DNA of 64,000 nucleotides from GCA-2684655 sp045105235 (GCA_045105235.1 JBGCDH010000070.1:28096-92095), one strand, 5' to 3'; positions 45,986 through 56,136 are shown, counted from the first letter of the stretch. Notes: generated by a model not told the origin, from the sequence alone. Made by a program: numbers and translations.

Positions 45986-48900
45986 GTGGACCACGGGATG
46001 GAACGTGACGTTGGCAATTCGGGCCAACGCTCTGATGACGCAAAGTCGGCACGCCCCCTAGCGCCCCCACGCTTTGTCGTCGCGCTCGGTGCTTCGGCCG
46101 GCGGGCAGGACGCGGTCGAAGCTTTCCTGCATGCGCTGCCGCCAACGCGTGGCATTGCGTTCGTGCTGGTCTCCCACCTCGCTCCCGGTCGACGCAGCGC
46201 CCTGCCGCAAATCCTGAGCCGTAGCACCAAACTGCCGGTGCTCACGGTTCAAGACGGAATGACGCTGAAGGCGGACCATTTCTTCGTGCTGCCGCCGGGC
46301 AACACCATGAGCCTCGAAGGCCCGAGGCTGCGCTTGCGACCGCGCACCAACGAGCTGGAACAGCCGATCGATGTCTTTCTCCAGTCGATGGCGAAGTCGC
46401 TCGGGCATCGGGCCATGGCCATCATCCTGTCTGGCGCCGGCAGCGACGGAACACTGGGGATTCGATCCATCAAGGCCGTTGGCGGCATCGTCATGGTGCA
46501 GGATGACTCTGCGCAGTTTGACGGCATGCCCAGCAACGCCATCCGCACGGGCCTGGCCGACTTCATCTTGCCGCCCGAAGCGCTCGCCGAGCATGTCGTG
46601 CGTGTGACCGGCCGCGACCCGGCCGATCTTCTGGAGCTGGCCAACGACGACGCCGCCCGCGAGACCATCCTGCACGCCCTGGCCGAGCACACCACGCAGG
46701 ACTTCACGATGCGACGGCGCAGCATCCTCGACAGCCACATCAAGAAGCGCGCCTGGTTGCGCCACGCGGCGGACCTCAAGACCTACGCCGACATGGTCGC
46801 CCGCGAGCCACAGGAGGCACAAAAGCTCGCCAAGGACCTGCTGCTGAGCACGCAAGAGTTCTTGCGCTACCCGGACAGCCTGGCGGAGCTGGAAGAAACC
46901 ATCTTCCCCGAAATCCTGGTCGCGGGCGCCAGCATCCGCGTCTGGATCGTCGGCTGCGGCAGCGGCGAAGAAGCCTACTCGCTGACGGTGCTGATCGACC
47001 GCTACGTGCGCCAACACAACGTCAGCGCCGAGTTCCGCGTATTCGCAACAGACCTCAATGAAGAAGACGTCGGCAACGCCAGCCGCGGCGTCTTCACCGA
47101 GCCGCAGCTGCAGCAGTTTGACGAAGACACCCGCGATGCGGTCTTCACCAAGACCGGCGAGAGCTTCACCGTTCACCGGCGCATTCGCGACCGAATCGTC
47201 TTCGCCCGGCACGACGTCACCAACGATGCGCCGTTCACGAGAATGGATCTCGTAGTCTGCCGCGACCTGCTGGTTTCGCTAGAGGCACCTAGCCAGAGCC
47301 AGGTCATGCGGGCGCTGACGTTTAGCCTGCGACCGGGAGGCTACCTTCTGCTTGGCCCAGAAGAGTCGTCGTCACTGACGACTCAATTCTACACCCCCGT
47401 CGGCGACGTGGGCACGCTGCACCGACGCGGCACCGAGTCCGTCCACTACAGCCAGTCGATCAAAACCCAAACCACGCCGAGCTCGCGCATCGAAATCGAG
47501 CGTGATCGACTCAAGCGCGAATGCGACGCACTCGCCAAACTGTGCTCGAATATCTCGCATGACGCCGAGCAGGCGACGGTGCTGCTCGACAGCGAAGACC
47601 GAATCCTGTTCACGTTCGGCGACACCGGCCGCTACTTCCGCCTACAGGAAGGCCGCACCTCGCGCGAACTCGACAGCTCGCTGCTGCCGGACCTGTCGCG
47701 CGTCTGCAGCTCGATGCTGCGCAAGCTACGAGAGTCCAAGACAACCACAAGCGACGTCACGATGCTGCTCGAGCTGCCAGAACACGGCGTCGAACGGATC
47801 CACGTGCAGGGCATGCGACTCGAAACCGAAGGCCGGACGAGCTTCCACGCGCTGGTGCTGACATCAGCGGGCGCAGGAACCCCTGAGGGCGAAGGCAGCG
47901 ATAGCGGCAGCCTGGGCAGCGCCGCCACCCAGTTCGCCGCCAGCAACGAGCAGATGGTCGAACTGCAGTCCGCGCTGCAAGAAACGCTGGCAGCGGCCGA
48001 AGTCTCTGAGCGCGAACTGCAGCAATCCAACCGACGCCTGAGCGTGAGCAACAACAAGCTGCAAAGCTCGAACGAGCAGCTGCACTCGGTCAACGAGGAG
48101 CTGCAGGCCGTCAACATCGAGTACCAAAAGCGACTCGCGGAACAGCAGCGCTTGACCGCCGACATGGAGCACCTGCTGCAAAGCTCTGATCTTGCAGCCA
48201 TCTTCATCGACAGCAGCGGCATCGTGCGCCGCTTTACGCCGGCCGTCGCCAACCTCGTCCCGCTGCTGCCGCCGGACGTTGGCCGCCCGATTTCGAACAT
48301 CAAGCACGAGCTGTTCGAACTCGACTTCGAGCGGCTCTCCCAAAAGGCGCAAGAGACCCGCAGCCGAATCGACCGCCGCATCTTGACGGCTGAGAACCGA
48401 ACCCTACTTGTCCGCGCTGCGCCCTATGTCGACTACTCGAAAGAGATAGACGGTGCGGTGCTATCCTTCGTCGACGTCACCGAGCTGGTCTCGGCACAGC
48501 AAGCGGCCGCGGAAAAGGAACAGCAGTTCGAGCAAATCGCGGCGCACATCGACGAAGTGATCTGGGTTCGCGACCGAAAAACCCGCGACTTCACCTACAT
48601 CAGCCCGGTCATCGAACGCCTCTGGGGCGTGACCGCCAAACGCCTGACCGAGGATGCGGAGCTGTGGCTCAAGCCCGTGCACCCGGACGACCGCGACGCT
48701 GTTGTCCAAGCCTACGACCAGGGCATCGTCTCGGGCCAGATGCAGATCGAGTACCGCATCCTGACGGCGGGCACGGTGCGCTGGCTGCGCGACCGCACGT
48801 TCCCGATCACCGACGGCAGCGGGCACATTTCGCAGCTCGCGGGGGTCACGACGGACATCACCCACAGCAAGGCAGCGGAAGACCAGCTGCGCTCGACGGC

Positions 48901-50296
48901 AGAGGAGATGAGTCAGCTCGCGATGCACGATCCGCTGACGAATCTCGCCAACAGACGCGGCCTGGAGCAGGTGCTAAAGACCGAGATCTCGCGCATGACG
49001 CGCAACAGCTCGACCCTTTCGGCCGTGCTGATCGACTGCGACGACTTCAAACAAGTCAACGAGCGCCACGGCCACTCAGGCGGGGACCGCGCCCTGCGCG
49101 AAATCGCCTCACGCCTCGGCGGTGCGCTGCGCCCGACCGACACGCTGGCGAGAGTCGGCGGCGACGAGTTCGTCGCGCTCATGCCCGAAACCCGCCACGC
49201 CGAAGCGCTGCACGTCGCCGAGCGCATGCGCAAGCTGGTCGGCAACGAGCCGATGACTTTCCGGGATGCCGACCAAACGATGACCGTCAGCCTCGGCGTG
49301 CAAAGCGTCGACGCCTCGATCAAGAACGTCACCGATCTCTTGGAGCACCTGCAGGAGGCGCTCGCGCAAAGTAAGCAGGGCGGCAAAAACATCGTCGCGA
49401 CGACCCCGGAAGGGCATCAGCCAACGGCGCGAACCACCGACTTTCTTGCGGGCCTCTCACAGCCCGGAGCCCTGCGTGCGTTTGCGCAGAGCCTGCACGA
49501 CCTCGACACCGGCGAAACACTCGGCTACGAGCTGCTGGTACGCGGCCCGAAGGGCGCGATGGAAAAGCCATCTGACCTGCTGCGCATGGCGCGCACCCAC
49601 GACGTACTCGGCACGGTCGACCAGCTCTGCTTGATGACCTGCACGAGGGCTGCCGCCCTTGCCGGCAAGGACCAGCAAGCGACGCGCCCCAGGCGACTTC
49701 ACCTCAACATCTTCCCGTCGACGCTGCAGCAGATGGTCGCGGATCAGAACATCCAGATCTTTGAAACGCTTGGCGCACTCGGCAACTGCTGCATCGAGCT
49801 CAGCGAGCAAGAGATCATTGGTGACCCCGCACGTCTGCGCAGCTCCGTAGACCTTCTGCGCGGACTCGGACTGATGTTTGCTGTGGACGATGTCGGCTTC
49901 GGCAAGAGCAGCTTGGAGACCTTGATTGTGCTCGAGCCGGACGTGATCAAGATCGATCGCGCCTATGTCAGTGGAGCCGACGTCGACTCCATTCGACGCT
50001 CCTGCCTACAGCGGCTCGTGCGGGTGGCGCAGGCGCTCAAGGCAGAGGTGATCGCCGAAGGCGTCGAAACCGAAACCGAACGCGCGCTGCTTCGCGAGCT
50101 GGACCTTCGCTATGCGCAGGGCTTCCTATGGAGCCAGCCAAATCAAGTCGACGAGCTTGCTCCGTGGCAAGTGTCCTCGACCAAGCCCGATGCGACGGCG
50201 CATGCCGACGGCAAGGGCCCGCGGATCGCAGAGCCAGAGAAGGCCAAGCCGCGGCGCAGCGGCGCGGCCAAGCCGCCGAGAAAGCGGCACAGCTAG
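45986..50296 (+). CDS. CheB-CheR-PAS-GGDEF-EAL multidomain signalling protein
   Basis: 1436 aa, GTG start. CheB methylesterase-like (about 25-215; Ser37 in GASAGG, His in VSHLAPG, GAGSDGTLG). CheR methyltransferase-like (about 225-490; VGCGSGEEAYSL, VCRDLLVSL). A coiled coil (about 655-730) leads to two PAS-like domains (about 730-975). GGDEF at residues 1058-1062 is intact, with an RxxD inhibitory site just upstream. In the EAL domain the first motif reads YELLVRG (Glu1182), but HLNIFP, ELSEQE, VDDVGFG, VIKIDR and AEGVETE are present, so both cyclase and phosphodiesterase activity are possible. No receiver precedes CheB. It links chemotaxis-type and c-di-GMP signalling in one chain. Confidence 0.9.
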   Translation: MDHGMERDVGNSGQRSDDAKSARPLAPPRFVVALGASAGGQDAVEAFLHALPPTRGIAFVLVSHLAPGRRSALPQILSRSTKLPVLTVQDGMTLKADHFFVLPPGNTMSLEGPRLRLRPRTNELEQPIDVFLQSMAKSLGHRAMAIILSGAGSDGTLGIRSIKAVGGIVMVQDDSAQFDGMPSNAIRTGLADFILPPEALAEHVVRVTGRDPADLLELANDDAARETILHALAEHTTQDFTMRRRSILDSHIKKRAWLRHAADLKTYADMVAREPQEAQKLAKDLLLSTQEFLRYPDSLAELEETIFPEILVAGASIRVWIVGCGSGEEAYSLTVLIDRYVRQHNVSAEFRVFATDLNEEDVGNASRGVFTEPQLQQFDEDTRDAVFTKTGESFTVHRRIRDRIVFARHDVTNDAPFTRMDLVVCRDLLVSLEAPSQSQVMRALTFSLRPGGYLLLGPEESSSLTTQFYTPVGDVGTLHRRGTESVHYSQSIKTQTTPSSRIEIERDRLKRECDALAKLCSNISHDAEQATVLLDSEDRILFTFGDTGRYFRLQEGRTSRELDSSLLPDLSRVCSSMLRKLRESKTTTSDVTMLLELPEHGVERIHVQGMRLETEGRTSFHALVLTSAGAGTPEGEGSDSGSLGSAATQFAASNEQMVELQSALQETLAAAEVSERELQQSNRRLSVSNNKLQSSNEQLHSVNEELQAVNIEYQKRLAEQQRLTADMEHLLQSSDLAAIFIDSSGIVRRFTPAVANLVPLLPPDVGRPISNIKHELFELDFERLSQKAQETRSRIDRRILTAENRTLLVRAAPYVDYSKEIDGAVLSFVDVTELVSAQQAAAEKEQQFEQIAAHIDEVIWVRDRKTRDFTYISPVIERLWGVTAKRLTEDAELWLKPVHPDDRDAVVQAYDQGIVSGQMQIEYRILTAGTVRWLRDRTFPITDGSGHISQLAGVTTDITHSKAAEDQLRSTAEEMSQLAMHDPLTNLANRRGLEQVLKTEISRMTRNSSTLSAVLIDCDDFKQVNERHGHSGGDRALREIASRLGGALRPTDTLARVGGDEFVALMPETRHAEALHVAERMRKLVGNEPMTFRDADQTMTVSLGVQSVDASIKNVTDLLEHLQEALAQSKQGGKNIVATTPEGHQPTARTTDFLAGLSQPGALRAFAQSLHDLDTGETLGYELLVRGPKGAMEKPSDLLRMARTHDVLGTVDQLCLMTCTRAAALAGKDQQATRPRRLHLNIFPSTLQQMVADQNIQIFETLGALGNCCIELSEQEIIGDPARLRSSVDLLRGLGLMFAVDDVGFGKSSLETLIVLEPDVIKIDRAYVSGADVDSIRRSCLQRLVRVAQALKAEVIAEGVETETERALLRELDLRYAQGFLWSQPNQVDELAPWQVSSTKPDATAHADGKGPRIAEPEKAKPRRSGAAKPPRKRHS

Positions 50297-50313
50297 GCAA
50301 ACCCCGCGCGCTC

Positions 50314-50383
50314 AGAGTCGACGATCAGCGAGCAAGTCGACCGGGAACGCGGGCCGCACCACGAAGCAGCGGCCGCCGACTCT
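50314..50383. terminator. Inverted repeats between convergent signalling genes
   Basis: AGAGTCG (50314-50320) and CGACTCT (50377-50383) enclose a smaller hairpin GGCCGC/GCGGCC (50352-50374) in the 117-nt gap between two convergent genes. May end transcription in both directions; no T-runs. Confidence 0.3.
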
Positions 50384-50413
50384 ACATATCGACAGCGCTC
50401 CGTATCGATAGGG

Positions 50414-53197
50414 CTACGGCTGGCAATCGACCCGCCCGAGCAGGTCGCGCATCATTTCGGCGTCAAGCGCCGTCAACAAGACACCACGCTGCCCGTCGGT
50501 CGTGTCGTCGTAGCAGAAGATGCGCAGCACCAGCTGCTTGCCGTCGACGGTGTTGGCGAACTGTTCGCGCGACTCGCCCGAATCGAGCGCCTCCTTGAGA
50601 AGCTCATAGAGATCGCAGTCCACCAGCTTGTGGCTCAAGTCATTGACGGGGCGATCTACATCATGCTCGGTGACGTTGACGACGACTTGCACGCCCGGCG
50701 TATACTTGCGGATCTGCAGGCGCTCTCCCAAGAACATCGTCGCCACAAACGAGTGCCGCAACAGATGGTCGATGTCGCTGTTTAGGCGCGTCAGTTCGCG
50801 GATCTTGCTCTGGTGCTCCACGTTGACCATGTGGAGCTCTTCGTTGACGCTCTGAAGCTCTTCGTTGGTGCTCTGCAGCTCCTCGTTGCTCGCCATGAGC
50901 TCCTCGGTCGTCGCCTGGTGCTCTTGGTTGGCGGCCTCAAGCTCTCGCGCGGTGGAACGCAGAGCGTCGCGACTATCCTGCAGGTCGCGCTCCAACGACT
51001 GAATGCGCGCGGAGACGTGCTCCTCGACCGTGAACTTCGGTGGGCCATCGACATCGCCGTGCTGACGCTCCTCGATGACGACAAGCTCGAGGCGCGCATC
51101 ATCGGCTCGGTCCACTGGCACAACGCACAAATCCACGTGCCGCTCGGCCTCTCCAATCTGGATCCCCGAGTAGCGCCAAGCACCCTGCAGCTGCCGCGCA
51201 CGCTGCTGGGCAGCGCCAAACGGGACCGCCAGCTCCGGCAGCAGGATCCGCGTGAACACCTGACCGCCGGCGCCCTCCGGAACACGCGTAAACAGCTCGG
51301 CCTTGCCGTAGACGTGCAGCAGCTGGTTGTCGTCATCGATCAGAAAGACCGCAGCACGACGGTCGTGCAGAAGTGCTCGCAGCGACTGCACAGCCACTTC
51401 GTCGCGCGTATCCACAACGTGCACGCGCTCGACCGTGCGCGGCCGCGACACGATCGGATGCATGATCGACAGCGAAGGACGACGGCCCTCGACGCGCAGC
51501 ACCGTGTCGCGCTTCTTGCGGTAGATCCGCCACGCTACATCGACGGGTTCAAACTCGACGGCAAGTGCCCCACACGACTCCGACGCACCGAGGAAGAGCG
51601 CGCCACTCACACGAAGCGAGAAGTGCAGAGTTGAGAGCACCTGCCGCTGCAGGCTCGGCTCCATGTAGATCAGTGCATTTCGGCACGTGACCAAGTCCAT
51701 GTTGGTGAACGGAGCATCGCGGCTGAGATTGTGCTCCGCGAAGATCACCATTTCGCGCAGCGAGCGCCGCACGCGCAAGGAACCGCGCTCGGCCACGAAG
51801 TACTTCTCGAGCATGCCCGCAGGCACATCCGCCTTGGACAAGTCCGTGTAGAGCCCGCTCGCAGCGGCCTCCAGGGCACGCTTGTCGATGTCCGTTGCGA
51901 AGATCTTGACGTCCCGCTTTACCGACAGGCGCTCCTGGATTTCGCATAGCGCAATCGCCAACGAGTAGACCTCCTCCCCCGTTGAGCAAGCGGTCACCCA
52001 GCAGCGAATCGCGCGATCCTGGGACTCTTCGACGATCGGCTGCAGGATTTCAGCCTCAAGCTTTTCCCAAGCCGGACGATCGCGGAAGAACCCCGTGACG
52101 CCGATCAGCAGGTCGTTGCGCAGCGCCTCGCGCTCGGCGGCATCATCACGCAGGCGATCGAGATACTTGGACACGGTGGCAACGCCGAGAACCATGATGC
52201 GGCGCGAAACGCGTCGCGAAATGGTGGCCGAGCGATAGTGACCGAAGTCGATCGTGCTGTCCGTGCGCAAGATCGCGATCAACTCGCGGAGCACGATCGG
52301 GTCATCGGAACCCGCGACAACCAACGCACCGCGAACCGCTCGCGACAGCTCGCGCAGGTAGTTCGTAACCGCGTGGGCCAGCTCAACGGGAGACAACGCC
52401 GCCTGCGGGCCAGCAGCCGTCAGAGCCCCTCGGGGCATGCCGTCGAACTGCGCCGTGTCCGGCGCCTGCACGAGAACAAGGCCGCCTTCCTCGTTGACCA
52501 TCCCCGCGCCGCGCGCACCGTCGGTGCCAGCCCCCGAAAGCACCACAGCCACGGCTCGCTCCCGCAGCTGAGTTGCCAGCGAGCGAAAGAACTCGTCGAT
52601 CGGAAACTGCAGGCTGCGGTGCCGCTTGCCGTGCGCCTGCAGGTGCAGCGCACCGTCGCGGAACGTCACGTTGTGCTTTGGCGGAATCAGGTAGACGCAG
52701 TTCGGCTCGACCTGGACACCGTCCTCAATCTGCGAGACGCGCATCGAGGTGTGGCGAGCAAGCAGCTCGGCCATCAAACTCTCGAAGTCCGGCGACAGGT
52801 GCTGCACGACCACAAACGCCGCGTCCGTATCACTCGGCAGCTCATCGAAGAACTGCTGCAGTGGATCGAGCCCTCCCGCCGAGGCGCCGATGCCGACCAC
52901 AATGTGTGACTGGGCGGATTCCGCCGCATCCGGCTGCCGTGATGCAGCCTGCTCGCCCGCTCCGTCACCGGATACGCCCCCCCTCGGGAGGTGATCGCCA
53001 CCATCCGGATCAGCAGCATCGGGATCAGCAGCATCGGGATCAGAAGCAGCCGGATCAGCAGCACGGCCAAGCTCCTCATCCGCACCCGAGCCGCCCCTGC
53101 TCGCCCTAGCCCCCTTCAAGGACTCGTTCGGACTGACGTTCGCTGAGATTTCGACTTCGTTCGTCGGTTCAGGTTCCATCGACTCTTCGTTGCTCAT
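50414..53197 (-). CDS. CheB-CheR fusion with PAS sensor
   Basis: 927 aa. The first 90 residues are acidic low-complexity sequence with DPDAA repeats. CheB follows (about 95-285; GIGASAGG, VVQHLSPD, SGAGTDGARG), then CheR (about 300-565; TGFFRDRPAWEKLE, VTACSTGEEVYSLA, VTCRNALIYM). A sensor-like region, a coiled coil (about 740-830, rich in ASNEELQSTNEELQSVNEEL-type heptads) and a C-terminal PAS domain complete it. No receiver, GGDEF or EAL domain. Same core as the plus-strand neighbour, so the two are distant paralogues. It is translationally coupled to the receiver/kinase-like gene upstream (ATGA overlap). Confidence 0.9.
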   Translation of the reverse strand: MSNEESMEPEPTNEVEISANVSPNESLKGARASRGGSGADEELGRAADPAASDPDAADPDAADPDGGDHLPRGGVSGDGAGEQAASRQPDAAESAQSHIVVGIGASAGGLDPLQQFFDELPSDTDAAFVVVQHLSPDFESLMAELLARHTSMRVSQIEDGVQVEPNCVYLIPPKHNVTFRDGALHLQAHGKRHRSLQFPIDEFFRSLATQLRERAVAVVLSGAGTDGARGAGMVNEEGGLVLVQAPDTAQFDGMPRGALTAAGPQAALSPVELAHAVTNYLRELSRAVRGALVVAGSDDPIVLRELIAILRTDSTIDFGHYRSATISRRVSRRIMVLGVATVSKYLDRLRDDAAEREALRNDLLIGVTGFFRDRPAWEKLEAEILQPIVEESQDRAIRCWVTACSTGEEVYSLAIALCEIQERLSVKRDVKIFATDIDKRALEAAASGLYTDLSKADVPAGMLEKYFVAERGSLRVRRSLREMVIFAEHNLSRDAPFTNMDLVTCRNALIYMEPSLQRQVLSTLHFSLRVSGALFLGASESCGALAVEFEPVDVAWRIYRKKRDTVLRVEGRRPSLSIMHPIVSRPRTVERVHVVDTRDEVAVQSLRALLHDRRAAVFLIDDDNQLLHVYGKAELFTRVPEGAGGQVFTRILLPELAVPFGAAQQRARQLQGAWRYSGIQIGEAERHVDLCVVPVDRADDARLELVVIEERQHGDVDGPPKFTVEEHVSARIQSLERDLQDSRDALRSTARELEAANQEHQATTEELMASNEELQSTNEELQSVNEELHMVNVEHQSKIRELTRLNSDIDHLLRHSFVATMFLGERLQIRKYTPGVQVVVNVTEHDVDRPVNDLSHKLVDCDLYELLKEALDSGESREQFANTVDGKQLVLRIFCYDDTTDGQRGVLLTALDAEMMRDLLGRVDCQP
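53007..53066 (-). repeat. 15-bp tandem repeat in the CheB-CheR N-terminus
   Basis: Two perfect and two degenerate copies of a 15-bp unit (GGATCAGCAGCATCG on the plus strand) code for the repeating DPDAA stretch near the N-terminus of the CheB-CheR protein. In-frame, so slippage would change linker length only. Confidence 0.6.
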
Positions 53198-54408
53198 GGC
53201 TTGTCCTGCTCTGACTGCGCTCTAGCTGACGAGCGCACATACTGAACCTCCGGCGGAGACTTGGACCGCGCGCTTGCCTCACTGTGAGGAGCGCGGCCGA
53301 AAGCACCCAGACCACGTTCGTAAACGACTTCTAACGTAAACGTAACGCAGACGCCGCGGCCACCCTCCGACTGTAACCAAAGGCGGCCACCGTGTTCCTC
53401 AACAATCCGCCGACAGATGCCAACGTCGAGGGCCATCTCCGGATCCGTAGCCGCAGTCGGCATCGCCGGATGACCCAAACTCCCGAGCTGCAGTTCCGAG
53501 AGCCCCTCGCCGTCGTCAGCGACACGAAACAGCCATTCTTCATGCCGCCGCTCTGCGTCGATCTCGACATGCAAGTCTCGCCCGGCGTTGCGACGGCGAG
53601 CACGGCGCAGCAACCGAAACCACAGGTTGCGCAGCTCCTCGACATCCCCAAGCGTTGCGGGAAGCGGCCGTATGGCCACTTCAAGCTTGGCCTCACCCGA
53701 TGACTCGTTGCTATAGATGTCATTGACAACCTGTTTGACGAGCTTGCTGTGCTCAACCGTGTCCCGAGCAGATTCACCCTTAGAAATCCGGGTGTATTCC
53801 AGGAGATCCGCGAGCACGCCCTCCGCCAGTTGACCAGCACGCCGAGCGGCACGAGCATCACCCGCTATATCGACTGGCTCAAGCCCCGGACGAGTCAGAT
53901 TGGCACAGTGGTGCTGCACGCGCTGGAGCGGCCCCGAGAGGGTGCTGACCACCAACGCGGCGAAGTCATGAGCGCCTTTGCCAGGCTCCGGCTCGCCCTG
54001 CGCCAGGATATCCGGGCGAGCTCGCCATCGGGACAGCACCCCGATCATGGTTGCCTCGATCAGCTGCATGAAGACGCGGCCCGAATCCTTGATCAAGTAG
54101 TCGCTGGCGCCAGCACGCAGCGCCTCCACGGCGACCTGCTCGCTACCGTGGCTCGTCATCACGACGACCGGCACGTGCCGAAGCAGCGGCACGAGGTCTG
54201 TGCCGAGACCGTCCGGCAACATGTAGTCGGCCAGCACGGCAGCGACGTCGCGGCTCTGTGCCCGCGCAAGTGCAGCCTGGCAGCTGTAGACAGACTCGTA
54301 GCGAAACGCATGGCCACTGTCTCGCTGCAGGCGTCGGAGCGCGTGCGCAACCACCTCATCATCGTCAACGGCCAGCACAAGCGGACGGCTGTCTTCGTAG
54401 TCAACCAT
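53194..54408 (-). CDS. Receiver domain fused to a degenerate histidine kinase core
   Basis: 404 aa. Residues 1-125 are a receiver (VLAVDDDEVV, Asp in VLADYMLPDG, Lys in YLIKDS). Residues about 145-370 follow a kinase layout, but the H-box reads FAALVVSTLSGPLQRV with Ser where the phospho-accepting His should be. The N-box reads RLLRRARRR in place of N-L-x-x-N-A. G-boxes are partly kept (VADDGEGL, DVGICRRIVEEHGG). It therefore probably cannot autophosphorylate and may act as a phospho-dependent binding partner. Lies between the PAS kinase gene (12-nt gap) and the CheB-CheR gene (4-nt overlap). Confidence 0.85.
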   Translation of the reverse strand: MVDYEDSRPLVLAVDDDEVVAHALRRLQRDSGHAFRYESVYSCQAALARAQSRDVAAVLADYMLPDGLGTDLVPLLRHVPVVVMTSHGSEQVAVEALRAGASDYLIKDSGRVFMQLIEATMIGVLSRWRARPDILAQGEPEPGKGAHDFAALVVSTLSGPLQRVQHHCANLTRPGLEPVDIAGDARAARRAGQLAEGVLADLLEYTRISKGESARDTVEHSKLVKQVVNDIYSNESSGEAKLEVAIRPLPATLGDVEELRNLWFRLLRRARRRNAGRDLHVEIDAERRHEEWLFRVADDGEGLSELQLGSLGHPAMPTAATDPEMALDVGICRRIVEEHGGRLWLQSEGGRGVCVTFTLEVVYERGLGAFGRAPHSEASARSKSPPEVQYVRSSARAQSEQDKP

Positions 54409-54420
54409 TGCCGAAGCATT

Positions 54421-56136
54421 CTACTTGCTTGGCGTCTGAGAACCGCTTGGCACCTGAGATTCGGGGGCTGCAGGATCCGCGGAGCCAAGGCCCGAAGAAC
54501 CGGCATCAGGGGGCCCGACATCCGGGGAACCGGCATCAGGGCGCGCAGCGTGTCCCGACAGGGCAAGCAATGGCAGAGAGATGCTGAATCGTGCCCCCCG
54601 CCCGCCTGGAGCATCCATTGCGGCAACCGTGCCTCCCATTCGCTCGACAGACTTTTTGACAATGCTCAAGCCGATGCCTCGCACCGATTCTTCCTTTGCC
54701 TCGTCGGCAGCTCGATCCGGCGCGGCGGCGCCCTCCGCAGAACTCTTCGAAGACGCTCCGCGGGACGAGAGCTGTTGGAAGAGATCAAACACTCGACGAC
54801 GCGCGCGAGCCGGCACACCAGGCCCATCATCGTCGACGTGAACCTTTACTTCTTCCGCACCGACATCGACCGAAACCGACACCGTGCCGCTGGCTTGATC
54901 GTGGTGATCGACCGCATTGTGGAGCAGGTTTTGGGCGACCTGCTCAAACAGCAGAGGGTCCACGGACAGTTGCGGCAGGCGCTCTGGCAAAAGCAGTTCG
55001 AAGCCTTCGCCGGCAGCAATCGCCTGCCACGCTTTGATAAAGATCGGCTTGGGGTCCACCCGCTCAAGAGTGCACTCTCCGGCAGCGCGCGAATACTTGA
55101 GGATGCCAGAAACCAGACCATCCATGCGCTGCACGCGATCACGCATCAACCGCAGGTAGTCCTTCAGGTCTACGCTTGCCGCGTCGCCAACTTCTTCCCC
55201 GATCCACTCCGAAAGATGATTGAGGCCGCGCAGAGGAGCCCGCAAATCATGTGAAACGACGTAGGCAAAGCGCTCAAGTTCGGCGTGCGATTGCTGCAGT
55301 CGATCCTCCGCGCGCACACGCTCCGAGATGTCATTTGCAACCCACACAACGGACCGCTCCAGGCCACTAAAGCCGTCGGGAAGCGGCGCGACGCGCGCTT
55401 CCATCTGACGGCGAACGCCACCTGCTGCCGCGATGTAACGATGCATCTTCGGTTCGCCACTCGCGAGAGCATCCCCTATCGCCGCAATGACGCCCTTGCC
55501 GACGCTTTCACCCAACACATCGCGGACGTTGCGCCCCAAAAGCTCGTCCTCAACCACTCGCAGCTGATCACTCTCCGAGCTACGCACTTCGAGATACTTG
55601 CCCGCCTCGCTGAGCACGAGGACGATGCCCGGCAGCGTACGCACCAACGATGCCGCGCGCTGCTCCGCACGCTTCATGGGAGTAAGATCCGTGTGGGAGC
55701 CCAGCACCCGCCTCGCCTTGCCGTCTGCATCCCGGATCGCAACCCCGCGGCAGCGCACCCATACAAACGAGCCGCCCGCGTGCCGGTAGCGCATTTCGCA
55801 ATCATACGGAATGTTCGGATCCGCAATATGAGCCGCCAACAGCTGCTTCGCTTCCTCCAGATCCTCAGGGTCGACGAGATTCTGCCACTCGATAGCGAGG
55901 TGTGACTTCTCGGCGGGGTCGTAGCCAAGAAGTTTCCAGAAGCGTGGGCTCATCCACTCATCGTCGGGATTCTCGAGATCCCAGAACCACAGACCATCGA
56001 GCGAACAGCGATCGAGGAATTCGATCACACCACCGCGACGCGCAAGCTCTTTGAGTTCGGTTTCTAGATAATGATCGGGGCGATTGCCTCGGCCATCCGC
56101 ATCTGTGGAATCCGTGTCGATGGGAACGCTAGCCAT
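54421..56136 (-). CDS. PAS-PAS sensor histidine kinase
   Basis: 571 aa from the ATG at 56136 (a TTG four codons earlier is the alternative). First PAS-PAC domain about residues 35-160 (FWDLENPDDEWMSPRFWKLLGY in parts, then VWVRCRGVAIRD). Second PAS about 170-280. Kinase core: H-box YVVSHDLRAPLRGL, N-box NLLHNAVDHHD, G-boxes DDDGPGVP and RGIGLSIVKKSVERMGG. All catalytic elements are intact. No membrane helix, so it senses inside the cell. The C-terminal 40 residues are Pro/Ser/Asp-rich and disordered. It overlaps the response regulator gene by 8 nt. Confidence 0.92.
   Translation of the reverse strand: MASVPIDTDSTDADGRGNRPDHYLETELKELARRGGVIEFLDRCSLDGLWFWDLENPDDEWMSPRFWKLLGYDPAEKSHLAIEWQNLVDPEDLEEAKQLLAAHIADPNIPYDCEMRYRHAGGSFVWVRCRGVAIRDADGKARRVLGSHTDLTPMKRAEQRAASLVRTLPGIVLVLSEAGKYLEVRSSESDQLRVVEDELLGRNVRDVLGESVGKGVIAAIGDALASGEPKMHRYIAAAGGVRRQMEARVAPLPDGFSGLERSVVWVANDISERVRAEDRLQQSHAELERFAYVVSHDLRAPLRGLNHLSEWIGEEVGDAASVDLKDYLRLMRDRVQRMDGLVSGILKYSRAAGECTLERVDPKPIFIKAWQAIAAGEGFELLLPERLPQLSVDPLLFEQVAQNLLHNAVDHHDQASGTVSVSVDVGAEEVKVHVDDDGPGVPARARRRVFDLFQQLSSRGASSKSSAEGAAAPDRAADEAKEESVRGIGLSIVKKSVERMGGTVAAMDAPGGRGARFSISLPLLALSGHAARPDAGSPDVGPPDAGSSGLGSADPAAPESQVPSGSQTPSK

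Noticed and set aside
53007..53066. CRISPR-like short repeats
   Set aside because: The 15-bp units are directly adjacent with no spacers and code in frame for an acidic linker.
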